Positions 13,001-25,142 are shown, counted from the first letter of the stretch. The stretch is 64,000 bases of DNA from Brasenia schreberi (GCA_036023115.1 JAYKKT010000046.1:6903501-6967500), one strand, 5' to 3'. The notes: generated from the letters alone by a model not told the origin. Numbers and translations: made by a program.

Positions 13001-14002
13001 TATTGCTCATTTACAGCTATCATCTTATTGTATAGGAGAGCAGGCTGATCCGATCAACCAACCAAATGAAATTCATGAAGTGCAGCCCTTACATATTATA
13101 GACTCTGTTCATCAGTCTGGGGTCAATTGCCTCCATATATCTCGAGGTAAGGGGAGTGTTTACCATGTGATAAGCGGAGGAGATGATCAGGCAGTGCATT
13201 GCCTGGCTTTTCAATTGGAGTTGCAGCAGATAAATAATGACAGCATGAGAATAAAGGAGCAAAGGAATAACCACTTAATGGACAGAATGTGGTCTTCTCC
13301 TGGTTAGTTTGTTTTTGTATTTTGGCTTTTGATGACTTGTTTGTTGTGATTTTCATATTGTTTCTTTTTTATTAAAGTATCTCCTTAGCCGAAAGCAAAT
13401 TGGAAAAATTTTGTCCAGTGTTGGATGGGCAGGGATTGAAAGCTTTACACCATGAGGTTAAAACGTGCAACTTGAGATGCCTGTATAAAGATGCAGTTGC
13501 CTCTGCACATGGTTCTGCAGTTAAAGGTCATTAATAGTTACACCCATTTATCTTGTTTTGCATTTCGGTTCAAACTATGAGCTAAGCATTGCACTGTTTC
13601 CTCTGTGACGAGAATGTGATCTGCTATAGTTTCTGAGGAAGCTATTGAAATAGTTGCTTGAATTTCCTTTAGGAGTTTGGACAGATGGAGCTTGGGCTTT
13701 CACCACTGGTCTTGATCAGCGAGTACGTTGCTGGCATGTTGGAGAGTCTGGAAAACTGATAGAGTGTGCTCATTTGGTTGTTGATGTGCCTGAACCAGAG
13801 ACTTTAGATGTCCAAGCCCATGAAAGGTCAATAGTCATATGATATTTGAACTCATGTCTCAAAGAATTCGACCAACAATATCCCACAGATTGTGTTTTTT
13901 ATCTTATTCAATTCCAGGAATTGGTATTGGATTGCTGTTGGTGGAAGGGGAATGCAGATGGTTGAGTTTGTGTCCTCCTGTCATGACAATCTTATTTCAT
14001 GA
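1053..14002 (+). CDS. WDR6: WDR6-like WD40-repeat protein, 5'-incomplete
   Basis: Sixteen exons read cleanly: 1053-1135, 1212-1427, 3751-4107, 4226-4394, 7452-7643, 7720-7932, 8007-8099, 9158-9372, 9958-10518, 10613-10693, 10841-10920, 12264-12518, 13036-13302, 13389-13526, 13673-13826 and 13918-14002 (stop TGA). They total 3159 nt, giving 1052 residues with every junction in phase. WD-type blades are visible, including TASEDCTCRVWG, TAGFDSGIKVH, LFTADPSGNLKLWR, LVCGDQRGNIILF, ATGSEDGTVRLT, GGSTDGSISFWDL, SGGDDQAVHCL and TTGLDQRVRCW. Together with FASAEFIIWDL followed by ILQVPCGGWRRPHSYFLGHT, this pattern is the plant WDR6 family (yeast Rtt10/Trm734). In that family the protein partners the Trm7/FTSJ1 enzyme in 2'-O-methylation of the tRNA anticodon loop; here the role is inferred from homology. 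The N-terminal first blades lie before the window. No frameshift or stop was found. Large introns 2 and 4 are swollen by LINE insertions. Confidence 0.92.
1888..3106 (-). mobile_element. RTE LINE copy with target duplication, interrupted by a hAT element
   Basis: Lies in WDR6 intron 2. It starts with the CAACAACAAC tail and the CTAAGCCTTTTCCCATACTA terminus, followed by decayed reverse-transcriptase C-terminal sequence read on the minus strand. It is flanked by a 15-bp direct repeat with one mismatch: TGTTATGGCATACTT at 1873-1887 and TGTTATGACATACTT at 3107-3121. This is the expected signature of a 5'-truncated LINE insertion. The copy is split by a separate element at 2180-2815. Confidence 0.9.
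2180..2815 (+). mobile_element. Non-autonomous hAT-type DNA transposon nested in the LINE
   Basis: A 636-bp element with terminal inverted repeats CAGTGTTATC and GACAACACTG. It is flanked by an 8-bp duplication of the LINE sequence with one mismatch: GGTGTCAC at 2172-2179 and GGTGTTAC at 2816-2823. Subterminal regions are rich in GTATCGTATC/GATACGATAC motifs, the kind of repeated sites hAT transposases bind. A 43-codon open frame at 2334-2465, beginning MEDSEENALLIEED and acidic throughout, may be the tail of a hAT transposase; that reading is inference. The 8-bp duplication and the CAGTG-type end support hAT membership. Confidence 0.85.
4685..5744 (-). mobile_element. RTE LINE copy with long open reverse-transcriptase frame
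   Basis: Lies in WDR6 intron 4, antisense to the gene. From 5731 down to 4718 one frame stays open for 337 codons and ends HVADPV-stop. It covers the palm of the reverse transcriptase: the [13 protein letters not shown] motif and the catalytic FADD box in [11 protein letters not shown], then the thumb and the conserved C-terminus with [10 protein letters not shown]. The annotated first codon is TTG, not ATG, because the copy is truncated on its 5' side within the RT domain; no endonuclease domain is present. The 3' end is the family's AAGCCTTTTCCC terminus with a CAA/TTG repeat. I could not identify a clear target duplication. Confidence 0.9.
5745..7451. other. Remainder of WDR6 intron 4, nothing recognised
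   Basis: AT-rich intronic sequence between the LINE and the acceptor at 7451. A 111-codon minus-strand open frame (6577-6912) resembles no family I recognise and is probably chance. Confidence 0.5.
8394..8419 (+). mobile_element. Short RTE LINE tail remnant
   Basis: ATTTAGTGTGGGAAAAGGCTTG matches the RTE 3' terminus (CTAGTATGGGAAAAGGCTTAG) with few changes. It sits in WDR6 intron 7 with no other LINE sequence next to it. Confidence 0.45.
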
Positions 14003-17000
14003 ACTTGGCTCTGGTTGCACAGTGGCCTGAGCCCTTATACGTTGCTTGAGGTACTAGTTATTTGTTTATTTTATACATGGAAATCCTTTTCAAAAGTATT
14101 TCACCATGTCATATTATATTAGTATCATAGTCCTTTTCAGGGAGGATTGCAGCAGATTGTTCTTAGTGCTTAGAATGCCTTCTCAAGGTAAAAGATCATC
14201 CTGGTTCATGTTCATTTGTTTGAAGACATGCTTCTAATGGAAATGATGAATTCGGGGGGTGAGGCTGTAAGAGATTTATTTGAGGAACAGTCGATGAAGA
14301 CTAAGGAAACGACAAAATCTTAATCAAAGGTGAAGACATTAAAACTCGTTTATTGTCTTACCTGTTGCCTTGATTTCTAATTTGTTCGAAAAGTTTTTGA
14401 TCATCAGAAAGTCAGATGTGTTGAGGTTAATGCTTTGTCTTGATTACCCAAGTATGATGAGGCACCTAATGTGTTAGACCTGGAGTATATTTATGCTGAT
14501 GTAAAAAAAATCAGTTTGAATTTTTTTCTCTATTTGAAAATTTGGTTTATTTATTTCATAGTGTGTGGAAGTTGTCACCTCTTGCAACCAAAAGATTCAA
14601 AGTGCTTACCCTCTTTTTTCTTTGATTGGCTTCTTCTTGCTTGCAGGAACAATGAAGCATAGGTTCCAAGCTATCCTTTACTCTCATCCATTTGTAATCC
14701 CAAAGCTCATTGGGGTGTCATAATCAAATTAACAGTGCCTGGAAGGAAACACCCAGTTCTGCGTGGAGAAGAGGTTGGTTTCTGTTACAAGAAATAGTTT
14801 CTTTTAAATGCATATTCAGTGAATAGGCGAACTCTGTTTCTCTAAGGACCATTTTGTTGTGTCAGGTGACTGAGGATAAATGTGACGTGTGATGTTGCCT
14901 AACAGTGAATTAGGAGAAATAACGTTCGTCAGATGATCTACCAGCTGTTAGTAACAGCTTATTGGTGAATAGTAGTTTCAAATAGTGCTAGCATTTGACT
15001 TCATAATTATGAACCAGGCATCAAGTTTTCAATAGATAACAATTATTGTTTGTAAGGGCTAGATAAAAGCACCGCCATGTGGGAGCGAGTAACACAAGGC
15101 ATGGTCAACTACTGGTAGCATCAACAACTCAATCACTTAGTTTCCGGCCATGCAAAGTTTGCAATTGTATCAAGGTTAATACAGAAAAGTTACAATTCTT
15201 TGTATGGTCAAGAAGTAATAGATTTTAGGGTATTTAACTACTCTACAAAGCGAATCTAGATGTTAGGTTATGTAATGAGCATGAGAAATCAACAAAGTCT
15301 TCGAGATATTTGCACAAGTTTCACAATGATTTAACATACTTTTGCATAATTTGGTTGGTTTTTTGATGTCCAATATTTTGATAAAGCTTTTTTCATATCC
15401 TTTCAGTTATGCCGGCCTTTTGTATTTCTTCTACATGCATCACAAGCCCAGAGCAATGTTGTTTCATATATGGCATTAATTTGGCATTTCATTTTAGGAC
15501 CATGTAGCAGGCATTATTTCAATCTGTGAAAATATTTTGACACTACGGGTGACATGGCCCCAAAGCATTAGACGCCTCTAGGCATTTTTGCATTCTTTTC
15601 TGTTATGTAAACTTGCTGTCTCTTTGTTGCATGCGTTCCTCACCTGGAATAGTGTTTAAAATATGCTAATAAATTGGCCGTTTCTTGGGACTGCCAAATA
15701 ATAATGCCTTCGGTTTGATTTCATGCAGTGAAGCTATATGCTTTTTACATGATCCAAAATTTTGTTCTTTCTCGATCTCATTTCACTTGAGCCTATCGAT
15801 ATAAGACTAGGAAAAGATACATGAAAGTGTGAATTAATATCTATATCAGGACCTGTTTTCAGTCAAATTCATGAGCAAAAATGGATATTTGAATGATTGG
15901 ATTAACCCAACTGTAAATGACTTCGAGTAAATCAGTAAACCCCTTTTTTTCACTCGTGGTAATCATGTAGTCTGCCCTTTCCCTGTATCCAGAACAACCT
16001 ATATACATAACGTACTCTGGGTGCTTACATTGAATGATTTACAAATGAATGAATCTAATGATGATGATTACCTGAGGTCGTCCTCTTCTTGATGCAAGCT
16101 CCAAAAATATGCCTTTGTCTATCCCCTATTGGTCTCAGGGCATTTAAATTGTTGGAATAGTCGTGCTTCTCAATGAAGATGCATCAATGCATATTTTGTG
16201 TATTAGCTACTATCTATTAAAGATATTTACCTTTGAAACGTTTACCCCCTTGAATATTTTCCAGTTGGTGCTTTCATTCCTTTATCGTGGATAATGATGC
16301 AAATTGAATTCTAGTTAGATTTACATGGAGTGTCCAGTCGTTCCACTTTTAGTCCAAAAAAGTGTATTTGATCCTGGTTGGAATATCAAGTAGCTCTTTT
16401 TTCCTCTCTTTTTCAAGGAGAATGTCAAACAACTCTGCCATTGCTTGTTCGAAGCCTAGATACGAAAGGTCTGCATTACGCTTCTGACAACCAGCATAAA
16501 ACTGTCAGTTTTCTACGATGAATTCTAGACCTTATGAGAATTTTGTTGGGATGTCCCCTCTTAGTGCCACACTGCATGAATGCCCAACTAGATGATGAGT
16601 AATTAAAGGCTTACCTATTGCAGATATGGATGGGTGTAGGTGAGGTGGTTAGCACGGCATCAAAATATAGTGCACCAATTGAAGAGAGGGTCTTTCCTAT
16701 TTTCAATATGAATGGATGTTGGGGTAAGGAACCAAGTCCTTTTGATAATATGATTCTTCTTGGTACATATAGAATATTGAGACATAGTGGATATAATGAT
16801 TAGGAGAAAGATTCTAAGTGGGTCGGAAAAAGTTACAGGGATTGAAAATACGGTTTTAAACTATGGTGTTCAGGTAAAGAGAAGTTTGATTAAACCAGTA
16901 TATTTTCTGAAAGGTGTATACATACATATCTGTTTATTTTGCAATCGTTATTTCCTTACATCTTAGTTTTTACACTTGGCAAATTATGTGACACACATAT

Positions 17001-17874
17001 TGTTATTTAAAGTATGTGCAAGTATATATTTTAAAAGACCACGTTTACCTCGAGTCTTTCTGATCACAGCAATGCTGTGATAGGAAAGCCTTGGGTGACA
17101 ACTTCCTCGTGCGTTATCTGTTAAGTTACAAGAAAAGCTGAAAAAGATACCTTTTGATTCAAGGAAAGCATTTTCCCATTTATACCGATACTAATGTAAT
17201 GTATGACAGTCGGAATCGATGTTTGGATGATCCATTCAGTTCTGGATCCTGATCCACGTTCTTATCTCCTGGAAACAGATTAAGATGTTCTATACTGGAA
17301 AGGGGGGGAAAAGCATATGAAATTCCAACGATTTTCATGTTGAAAGAAGAAAAGAGGCTCAGTGCTTATTTATTCGGTCAGTCTCATATTACAGATTTGT
17401 TAACAGTCCATGTGGATAGTCAATATTGTTGGAATCCATTTTCAAACGGAATGGGTTTTCAGAAAGATTCACAGAATTTGTCAAATCTAATTAAATTCAA
17501 TTTTGCAAATTTTAAGACAGACTATATCCCACAGTAATCGTGGTATCTTGTGTGATTTTACAATTCATCTCTAAAATGGCAAGATAAGTTTTATCTTTTA
17601 TTAGACCACAAAAAAGAAAGTTCTCTAACATTTACTCCTCTACGACACTGCATGTGTTGTGGTTGACTGCTCGATACTCATTAGCATAGTTGGCCCTGAG
17701 CACAAAAAACCCGGGAGGTTACTGTAATTAATCATGTTTTCTCTTTTGATAGATTCCGAAAATTTTCAAAGTCAAACAATTGAGAAACATGATTTAAGTA
17801 ACATAAAACTTTCGACAAAAGTCGCCTTTAGGGAAGGCTTAGTAAGAGATGACTGGCTTGGGTGTCTTGAATGA

Positions 17875-17962
17875 AGCCTGACTCAAGTTGGTTATTAAAC
17901 CCGTGGCCTTCAACTCATGAGTTGATCCCTAGCCAGGTTAGCTATTTCTCATTTTGCCTATT
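17875..17962 (-). mobile_element. tRNA-derived SINE remnant
   Basis: Read on the minus strand, it has the pattern ACCTGGCTAGGGATCAACTC followed by a GAGTTGAAGG block, as in the better-preserved copy at 32603-32716. It is truncated on the 3' side. Confidence 0.5.
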
Positions 17963-18339
17963 GGAAATATGGCCTAGCACGCGTGGGGAGGTTTTCTTTG
18001 GGAAGACCTTGCAATGGAAATTATCGATTAAGTGTGTGTCATGACAGTACACAATTTCACCATTTTGTTGACTATTAAGAATGTTTCCTTAAATGACCTT
18101 GAAATTGAAGGGCTCAAATTCGATATCTGGACTCCAGAGCATGTGTAGCCAAGGTTGCACACAAGCCTTTCATGGCTGATGTTTCCTGCTGTGATACTAC
18201 ATGAAAAAGCGAAATGATATTGTAACAACGTTGAAACGTTCCGGTTGGCTAAAGTTTCTTATAGGCGAAAATGTGCAAACTACCAAGACATTATTATATA
18301 TTGTCTTTTTTTAATTTGTCACGTGTAGTCTTGTCCGGT

Positions 18340-18765
18340 TTCAGGTAAATTGGAACCGTTGGTCCCAGTTTCCCTAAAGCTTTGAACCATTAGTTGGTTT
18401 CAGAGTGGTTCTAGTTTGAATTCAGAACCGTTTGAAATTAATAAATAAAATTTTACATTTATATTTTAAAATATGATAGTATATATAATAATAGACAACT
18501 TTTAACCACATGATGTATCAGCCAACAACCTTTATCATTATGAAGCTGATAGTTTAGGACTAAACGGGTCAGGCCGAGACGGGTCAGTTCTAAATGGTTG
18601 CATTCTATCTATTTTTATTGGTTTCGGATTTTTGAAAATGTTGTAACCGAACTGGATGGTTCTTGGGTCTGGTTATGATTCCAGGTTTGGTTCAAACGGT
18701 TTCGGTTTTTGCTGCTTCTAGAACCGTTTCACTTTTGTTTGAACCGGCCGGCCAGTTCTGAACAT
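18340..18765. repeat. GAACCGG/CCGGTTC-rich degenerate repeat
   Basis: A block dense in short motifs such as GGAACCG, GGTTCTAG and AACCGGCC in both orientations. A similar block lies at 20430-20725. Such sequences in plants are usually remains of short non-autonomous DNA transposons. I could not define paired ends or a target duplication, so the class is not assigned. Confidence 0.4.
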
Positions 18766-19164
18766 GTCATGTCTACATACGTGTGTATTATGTGGGAGCA
18801 CAAGCCACTTTTTTACCATTTTCTTTTCACTTTTTCTTTTTTTTACCCATTTTTGTTTGTGTATTGCCATATCCCTGTTAACTAGATTTGTTGAGGGTTG
18901 CTGTTTTTCGTGTTCGGTTTCCGTTTCCACTTCTGTTTTCGTGCTACATTTGTGTGTATCTAGTGGCAGGCATCCTAACCTCCTTTTATCAATTATTCAA
19001 AGAGCTCATTGCCTGTAATTGATCTTTTCATGGATCCAGGAACGAAAGCATTTGTATTACATTTCTCATATATGTATCTTACAATGTTCACCATATTGTC
19101 GGCCGACTTACTTTTTTGGAGATAAACGATGTATTCAGCAAACCCATTGGTGCGCTTAAGCATT

Positions 19165-19262
19165 TTTGCTGCTTTCGGTATATAGGGGAGGCCAAAGACA
19201 TGCACGACCTAGGTATTGAACTCAAGACCTTAAAACTTGTGAATTATCCCCCTTATGATAGC
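19165..19262 (-). mobile_element. tRNA-derived SINE remnant
   Basis: Minus-strand reading gives GTCTTGAGTTCAATACCTAG (a decayed B box), then GTGCATG and TTTGGCCTCCCC, the conserved 3' block of the SINE family seen elsewhere in the window. Confidence 0.55.
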
Positions 19263-19910
19263 TTCTTCTCTTTGTGCAAGCATGATTTATTTAATAATAA
19301 AAGCACATTTTGTTATGTTTCGTCGGAAGTTGGTAAACTCCTATTGAATAACTTCATGCTTGGGGATGGAATCAATTCCATTATTGAGAGCATATGTTGC
19401 GATCAGACTGAGCCACTTTAAGTAAAGAAAATAGTAGATCCACATGGATGATGGTTGCATGAATCTAAGGTGCATCATTGATCCATATATTCACATGAGA
19501 AACAGATTCCCTCTCTCTTGTTTATACGAATTGCTACACAAGCAAACATGCCACATCCATGCATGGCATTATGATTCTTTAGTTATTCACTCCAAGATAT
19601 AATGCTATGGTGCATGAACTTACCTAGGTCGATTCATTCTTTTTATGTCTTTTCTTTGTCTGTTGACACCCTTCAATCCCGCTCGAGCAAGTTTCATGTT
19701 CATATTCATTCAATTTGGAAACCATGAAGGTTATCGAAACTTTAAATATGGGGGGGAGTAGGTTTAATCAATTTTAGACCCAACTCGCATCTGACCTGGA
19801 AAATGCAGCCACAAATCTAGGTTTAGGCACCTTGGGATGGATCTGGTTCGGGTCTGAGCCAACTGATTTGTCTATATGTGTGTTTACAATAAACAAAACA
19901 ATGCACATGA

Positions 19911-20030
19911 GCACCGAGAGTGTTAGCACAATGACAGGGCGCTCTAGCACTGTTGTTGCTGGTTGGGAGTTCGACTCTCAGAGGGTGCATGTGTGATGTG
20001 CGTGTTAGGTTTCGGCCTCTTCTTGTACCC
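19911..20030 (+). mobile_element. tRNA-derived SINE, subfamily A
   Basis: Carries an A-box-like GTTAGCACAATGACAGGG and a B-box-like GAGTTCGACTCTC, followed by GTGCATG and TTCGGCCTCTTCTTGTA. The flanks AAAACAATGCACATGA (19895-19910) and AAAACATGGCATATGA (20031-20046) agree at 13 of 16 positions, consistent with an aged target duplication. It is too long and too weakly paired to be a functional tRNA gene. Confidence 0.7.
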
Positions 20031-20429
20031 AAAACATGGCATATGACTGATGTCAATCCACTATTGGGCCATAGTCGGGTTGGTTGGATCAGGTTTGGGT
20101 TTCAAACCCAAAGAGAGAAGATGTTCAAGGTAGGTCAACCTCCCACCCGAAGTGACCTTACCCGTCAAACCAATCTATGGCACTAAGTTTAGAGATCGAC
20201 TTCAGTAAATGACGGTCACCTATAAAATTCTAAAGCTTAAATCGTAAATGATAAATATAGAAAAAACGTCAAATAATATTTCCATAGATTTTTTTGAGGC
20301 ATCCACTTTTTATGATCCCCATATTTACGTAGGATACAAGAAATTCCGCGTGGAGGAGGAAATTTCTGAATTTAGTATGACTTAATGTATGAGATACCGA
20401 CATATAAAGGTGGCCAGTTTGGACCCAGT

Positions 20430-20725
20430 GTGTCGGGTCAAGCTGGACCAGCACCACACCCAGAACTAGCCAGAACCAAATCGGAGAGGACTCTATTGTT
20501 TGGTTCTAGTTCTTATCAACGACCTAAACAAAAACCGGTGGTTCCAAATCTATCGTTAGTTTTGGTTTTAAAATCCCATTTTGTTTGCATGAAATTTTCA
20601 AATGGAACTGGACTTTGAACCAGACTTGAGAATCCATGGAATTGGAATGGGACCTGGGAGGGGCGAGTTTGGTTATGGTTCTAGATTTTCATGAACATCC
20701 AGAACCGACGGTTTGAAACTGCAAG
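20430..20725. repeat. GAACCGG-rich degenerate repeat, second copy type
   Basis: Same kind of sequence as at 18340-18765, with AGAACCAAATCGG, AACCGGTGG, TTGAACCAG and AGAACCGACGG motifs on both strands. It lies a few hundred bases upstream of the CDC48 promoter. Confidence 0.4.
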
Positions 20726-20842
20726 GTCTACCTAGAGGAATTGAAAAACTAAGCTTGCGTATGCAAATCAAAGTTTAGATTCGAACTAACACTGTTGAAC
20801 ACGATATATTTCTTGGTTGTGCTTGAAGTGTTTCTCAACTAC

Positions 20843-20850
20843 TTTATAAA
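20843..20850 (+). promoter_or_regulatory. TATA box of the CDC48 gene
   Basis: TTTATAAA lies about 87 nt before the ATG at 20937. A pyrimidine-rich leader (CTCTTGCCGCTCGCACTCTT) follows at a distance suiting a transcription start near 20875. The assignment rests on position and motif only. Confidence 0.5.
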
Positions 20851-21613
20851 TTGCGCTACCCTGCAGGGCACCCTCTTGCCGCTCGCACTCTTCTTCTTTT
20901 GTAAGTCTCTGGAAGCCTCTTTTGAGATATTGATCCATGGCGGGATCGAGTTCCGATGCGGCCGCTTCTTCATCCGATCCGTGAGTTGATCGACTGATTC
21001 CTCTCTGTTGTCATTTTTTCGGTTCCTTTCTTACTGCTTTTGAATCTCCCGGATTGGTGGAGAAATTGGGCTAGTGCCAGGGAGGGTTTTCGGTCGCTCT
21101 GGAATCTTTGGTTAATGAAAGTTAGGGCTAGGGATGACCCTTCTTATGGAACGTTTGTGAAACTTCCTCCTTTCTCGGGTTTTCCCTCTTGTTTCGTTAA
21201 TGCTGCTGTTTGTTCTCTCGGTTTCTCCTTTCTTTCATGCTTTAATTAGCATAGAAAGCGGGATTTGTTTTTTCGTTCGAAGAAATCGTGAGTTTCTAGG
21301 ATAGGAAAGTGTTATTATGGCTTCTTTTTAATGCGGTAAAGATTTTGTGGTAGTTTTCTTTGAGATTGTTTGCTGTGGGTGTTAAGGGATCGTATATCGA
21401 GTGTGTTCCTGTCCGTCTTCAATGATACCCTACTGATGCTACGTTTTGTGTGTTCACTCGCGTTATTGTTAGTGGATATCTTGTCTAGGTTTGTCCGGTT
21501 TAGTAAGATGTATAATTCAAAAGTGATTGTCCAGAGACGAGATTTGGGGATACGTGAAGTTATGTATGAATCCCTTATGTTCCTGAGTTTTTATCTTTAC
21601 TCTACATTTTGTT

Positions 21614-21680
21614 TAAGCCTTTTCCCATACTAGATGGGGTCGGCTACATGGATTCTTGGTCTCCACATAGCCCTATCATA
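21614..21680 (-). mobile_element. RTE LINE 3'-end fragment
   Basis: TAAGCCTTTTCCCATACTAG and the following GGTCGGCTACATGGATTC match the RTE terminus in minus orientation. Only about 65 bp are present. The fragment faces a plus-strand copy that ends near 23160. Confidence 0.75.
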
Positions 21681-22019
21681 ATTTGTAGAATCGATGGTAG
21701 ATAAGTGTGACAAAGTTTTACGTGGGATGTGAGAAGCGTAAAACTTGAGAGGATATATATAGAAAAATCTCAACTAAGAAGAAGGTGGAGGAGATATTCT
21801 AAGAACATATAAGAAAATTAAGAATCTTACTTTTGTCATATGCATCAAAACTGAGAAGATTCTAGCTGCAAGCGATGATAAGGAAAGATTATTTTCATAT
21901 GTTCTAATGAAATAGGTACTAGTATTAGCCTTCCACATATTGAACATAATAAAGCCATAGAGGCTCTTACACTTATGAAGTTTGGATGTATCTAGGATCA
22001 AACAATATTCCTATCAAAG

Positions 22020-23160
22020 TATGAAAAATCCTAGGAGATATGGATCTCACAACGGAAAACTAATTTGGATTCATGCCAAGGAGATCTACTAAGCAATTTG
22101 AGGTTATTCAAAGACGTCATTCTAATATTTTAGAGAAAAAAGAACCTTTCACATGGTACTTTTTATTTAGAAAAAATTTATTATAGGGTGTTAAGAGATA
22201 TTCTTTGGAGAACCTTCAAAAAGAGAGGCTAGCTCATTGACATACATCAATCTTATAATCAATATGCATGATGATGCACAAACATGTATGGGACTTATAA
22301 AGGAATGGCAAAATTCTTTGAAGTTAATATTGAAGTATGTTAAGGGTTAGCTTTAAGTCCATATTTATTTACCTTGGTTATTAATGAGTTAACAAAGCAT
22401 ATTTAAGATGAAGTACTTTGGTGTATGTTATTCATAAATGATATTGTGTTAGTAGATGAGTTTAAGGAAAACATTAATAAGAAATTGGAACTGCGAAGAG
22501 AAACATTGAAAAATAAAGGCTTTTGACTTAGTAGAATAAAGACAAATATATGAAAAGTAAGTTTCATAAATTGGTTACTCTTGATGACATGGAAATTAAG
22601 ATTGACATATTGTATTCCTGAAAAGAAAATTTTTAAATATCTAGGGTTAGTTTTTTTAGAACGATTGTGAAATTGATGGAGATGTCACATAGAATTAATT
22701 TAGGTTGGTTAAAATGGATAGGTGAGACAATTATTCTATGTGACAGGAAGATACCATTAAAATCGAAAAGTAAATATTATAGAGTAGCAATTAGACCCAA
22801 TATATTATACGATATTTTATGCGGGTAATCATCAACATCTACAAAAATGTCCATGCAAAAATCAAGATGTTGAGATGGATGGATGATCATACAAGAAAAG
22901 ATTGTATTTGCGATGAGGTTACCATAGACAACGACACCAATAGATGATAAAATAAAAGAAAATCATTTAATATGGTTTGAACATGTGAAAATGTGACCAA
23001 AGGAAACTCTAGTAAAGTGTGAGAAGCTAGACATGAAAATGTTTAAAGCATAAAGGAAGACCGTAAAAATATTGGAAGGAAACAATAAAGAATGATCTAG
23101 CTTTTGTTGAGTAAACTGGTAGCGTAGAACTCATCTAGTATGGGAAAAAGCTTGGTTGTT
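22020..23160 (+). mobile_element. Decayed RTE LINE in CDC48 intron 1
   Basis: Plus-strand reading gives recognisable RT pieces with many stops and shifts: FGFMP near 22063, a decayed ILWRTFKKR region near 22200, a remnant of the FADD region near 22440, then the C-terminal part and the tail CTAGTATGGGAAAAAGCTTGG. It is older than the copies in WDR6 intron 4 and SPL intron 4, judging by its decay. Confidence 0.75.
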
Positions 23161-23837
23161 ATAGTTGGTGTTTTCATATTCTTTAATAGCTATAGTTTTT
23201 GATGCTTGGAGAAATCAACACGGTTCTTTTAGCAAATCAACAAAAAAATATTGGAAGGATGCATTTGTAAATGCAGGCTTCCTTGTGTCCCTTTGGATTG
23301 GTTGGGTTGTTTTGCTTTCTTTTATGTGAAGTTGCATTGTGCATCTCATGATGTAAACTATGCCTCATGGATTTTGTGTTGGCATGCCTTGGTGTATGGT
23401 GACCTGATACATATTGGAATATATATCCTGCAATACTTGTATGTAATGTAATCTTGGACATGCTCGATATGATTTCCCCTCATTTCACCCACTTTTGAGA
23501 TCTTCTTTCTTTGTTTTCAAGTGGTTCACTTGTTTCTTCCAAAAGTTGTCTTAGATATGAGTTTATTTTTGTCCTTAATGATCTTGGGGTTTAGTTTGTA
23601 AACTTGCAATTCTGTGTGGAGTCATGGGTGTATGTTATTGCTAAATATGTGATTTGAATTTGCATATCAGGATAGTGATTTTATAGCTTTTCTGAATCCA
23701 TTTGCATCATACTAAGAGAGAAAGTGATTCCAATGTTGGAATAGTCCGAGTTAAAGTGTGGTTCCTTTCTAGTTTGACCAAGTCTAAAAGCATTTGAAAT
23801 TTTGAAAAAAGACGAGGGTGAGCATTTCAGGATGCAT

Positions 23838-25142
23838 GTATGTTGTCAATAGCAGTTAGCGGGCTGTTAGCCATTGACCTTAATATAGCGGTAGCGGGGA
23901 TATAGCAGATTTAGTGGTACAATTTCATTTATGATTAGAAAATAATATATATATATATATAATAAATTCTCTAATTTCTAAGAAATATCAAGAAACACAT
24001 AACTACCACATTCGTAAATATGAATCAAACATAATTTTTAAGAAGATAAACAAAAAATTTCATGAGGCATAAGGATATTGAATTGTTAAACTTAAACTAA
24101 AAAATAAAAACATAAATGTAACCATGTTATTCTAAGTAGTGAATATATGACCTTTATCTGAGTCAACCTTTTAGCGGGGATAGTTGTGTCTTATACGGTT
24201 GGCCCCTCAAAATTTTCGTGTACTCTTCAGGTTGCAATGGCAAAAGTACCACCTTGGCCCTTGTAGATCTGCCACGGCTTTGTTTCATATATTAACATTG
24301 TGTTTTAGAAATTGTAAATATAAATAAATTTGTTTATAAAGTTAAATGATTTGATGAGAACATGATGTAACCAAGGCATTAATGTTACATTAGCACCAAC
24401 TATTTCTTCGTATTGCATACCTGCTAGCTTGTATGCTTCTATGCAATAGCAAAATTATAAGCAGCTGCACAAAGTGCAATAACTCGAGTGACCAGGGGGT
24501 CAACTCACAAATCATGTCAATCTCGTTGTCAATCATAAGGATGGGAAATTTTGTGAATGACTATAATACCCTTTAACTAAAAAAAAATGATAGTTTGGGA
24601 ATTCAAGACGTTTCCTCATGAAAATCTTCAAATGTAAGATCCGCCCACAAGGACAGAGATGGTGTAGTCTTTTGTACTCAAGTACACATAAAAGAAGTAG
24701 CGGGAGTCTCGATGGTGGTTGCGTTGATGGAAGCTATAGGGGCGATATATATACTAGCCGCAGGAGAGAGAGAGCCTTCTAGCCGTTGCTTGCTGAGAGA
24801 GATGCAAACATAAGGGGAGCAAGAGAGAAAGACGCGGACAACTCGTGTTGTTTGTTGTGAGAGAGAGAGACCGGTGGCAGTGGTGGACTTGTCCGTTGTT
24901 GGTTTGACCTAATATAGGTTTGAGAATTGGGTCAAGTCGATCCATATCCATTGGATCGACGTGACCAATGCGCTATTTCTGTTTTAGTGGGACGCTATAG
25001 TGGACCACTATAGCACTCCTAATGGCGCTAATAATAGTTCTGATGGACGATCATTATTTTACCATTGATATAGCAGCCAAGGGGCTACTAATTTGCTATA
25101 GCGCGCTATAGCAGATACTGTAGCATGCTATTGATAACATAG
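23838..25142. mobile_element. Non-autonomous hAT-type element with perfect 8-bp target duplication
   Basis: A 1305-bp element in CDC48 intron 1. It is flanked on both sides by GGATGCAT (23830-23837 and 25143-25150). The left end reads GTATGTTGTCAATAGCA and the right end, reverse complemented, CTATGTTATCAATAGCA, so the terminal inverted repeats agree at 15 of 17 positions. Subterminal sequence is rich in TATAGC/GCTATA motifs on both strands (for example CTATAGCGCGCTATAGCAG), as expected for transposase binding arrays. The interior has no transposase frame and includes GA-rich patches. An 8-bp duplication favours the hAT superfamily, but the ends are not diagnostic alone. Confidence 0.85.

Larger units (their letters stand above)
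14003..20842. other. Intergenic region, mostly unrecognised
   Basis: Begins with the WDR6 3' untranslated sequence, whose end I cannot place. The rest is AT-rich without a convincing exon. It holds SINE remnants near 17875, 19165 and 19911 and two GAACCGG-rich repeat patches. Open frames at 16618-16803 and 17337-17537 have no recognisable motif and no supporting splice context. Confidence 0.6.

Noticed and set aside
16618..17537. Two 60-66 codon frames in the intergenic region
   Set aside because: No motif, no splice context, and the length is expected by chance in AT-rich DNA.
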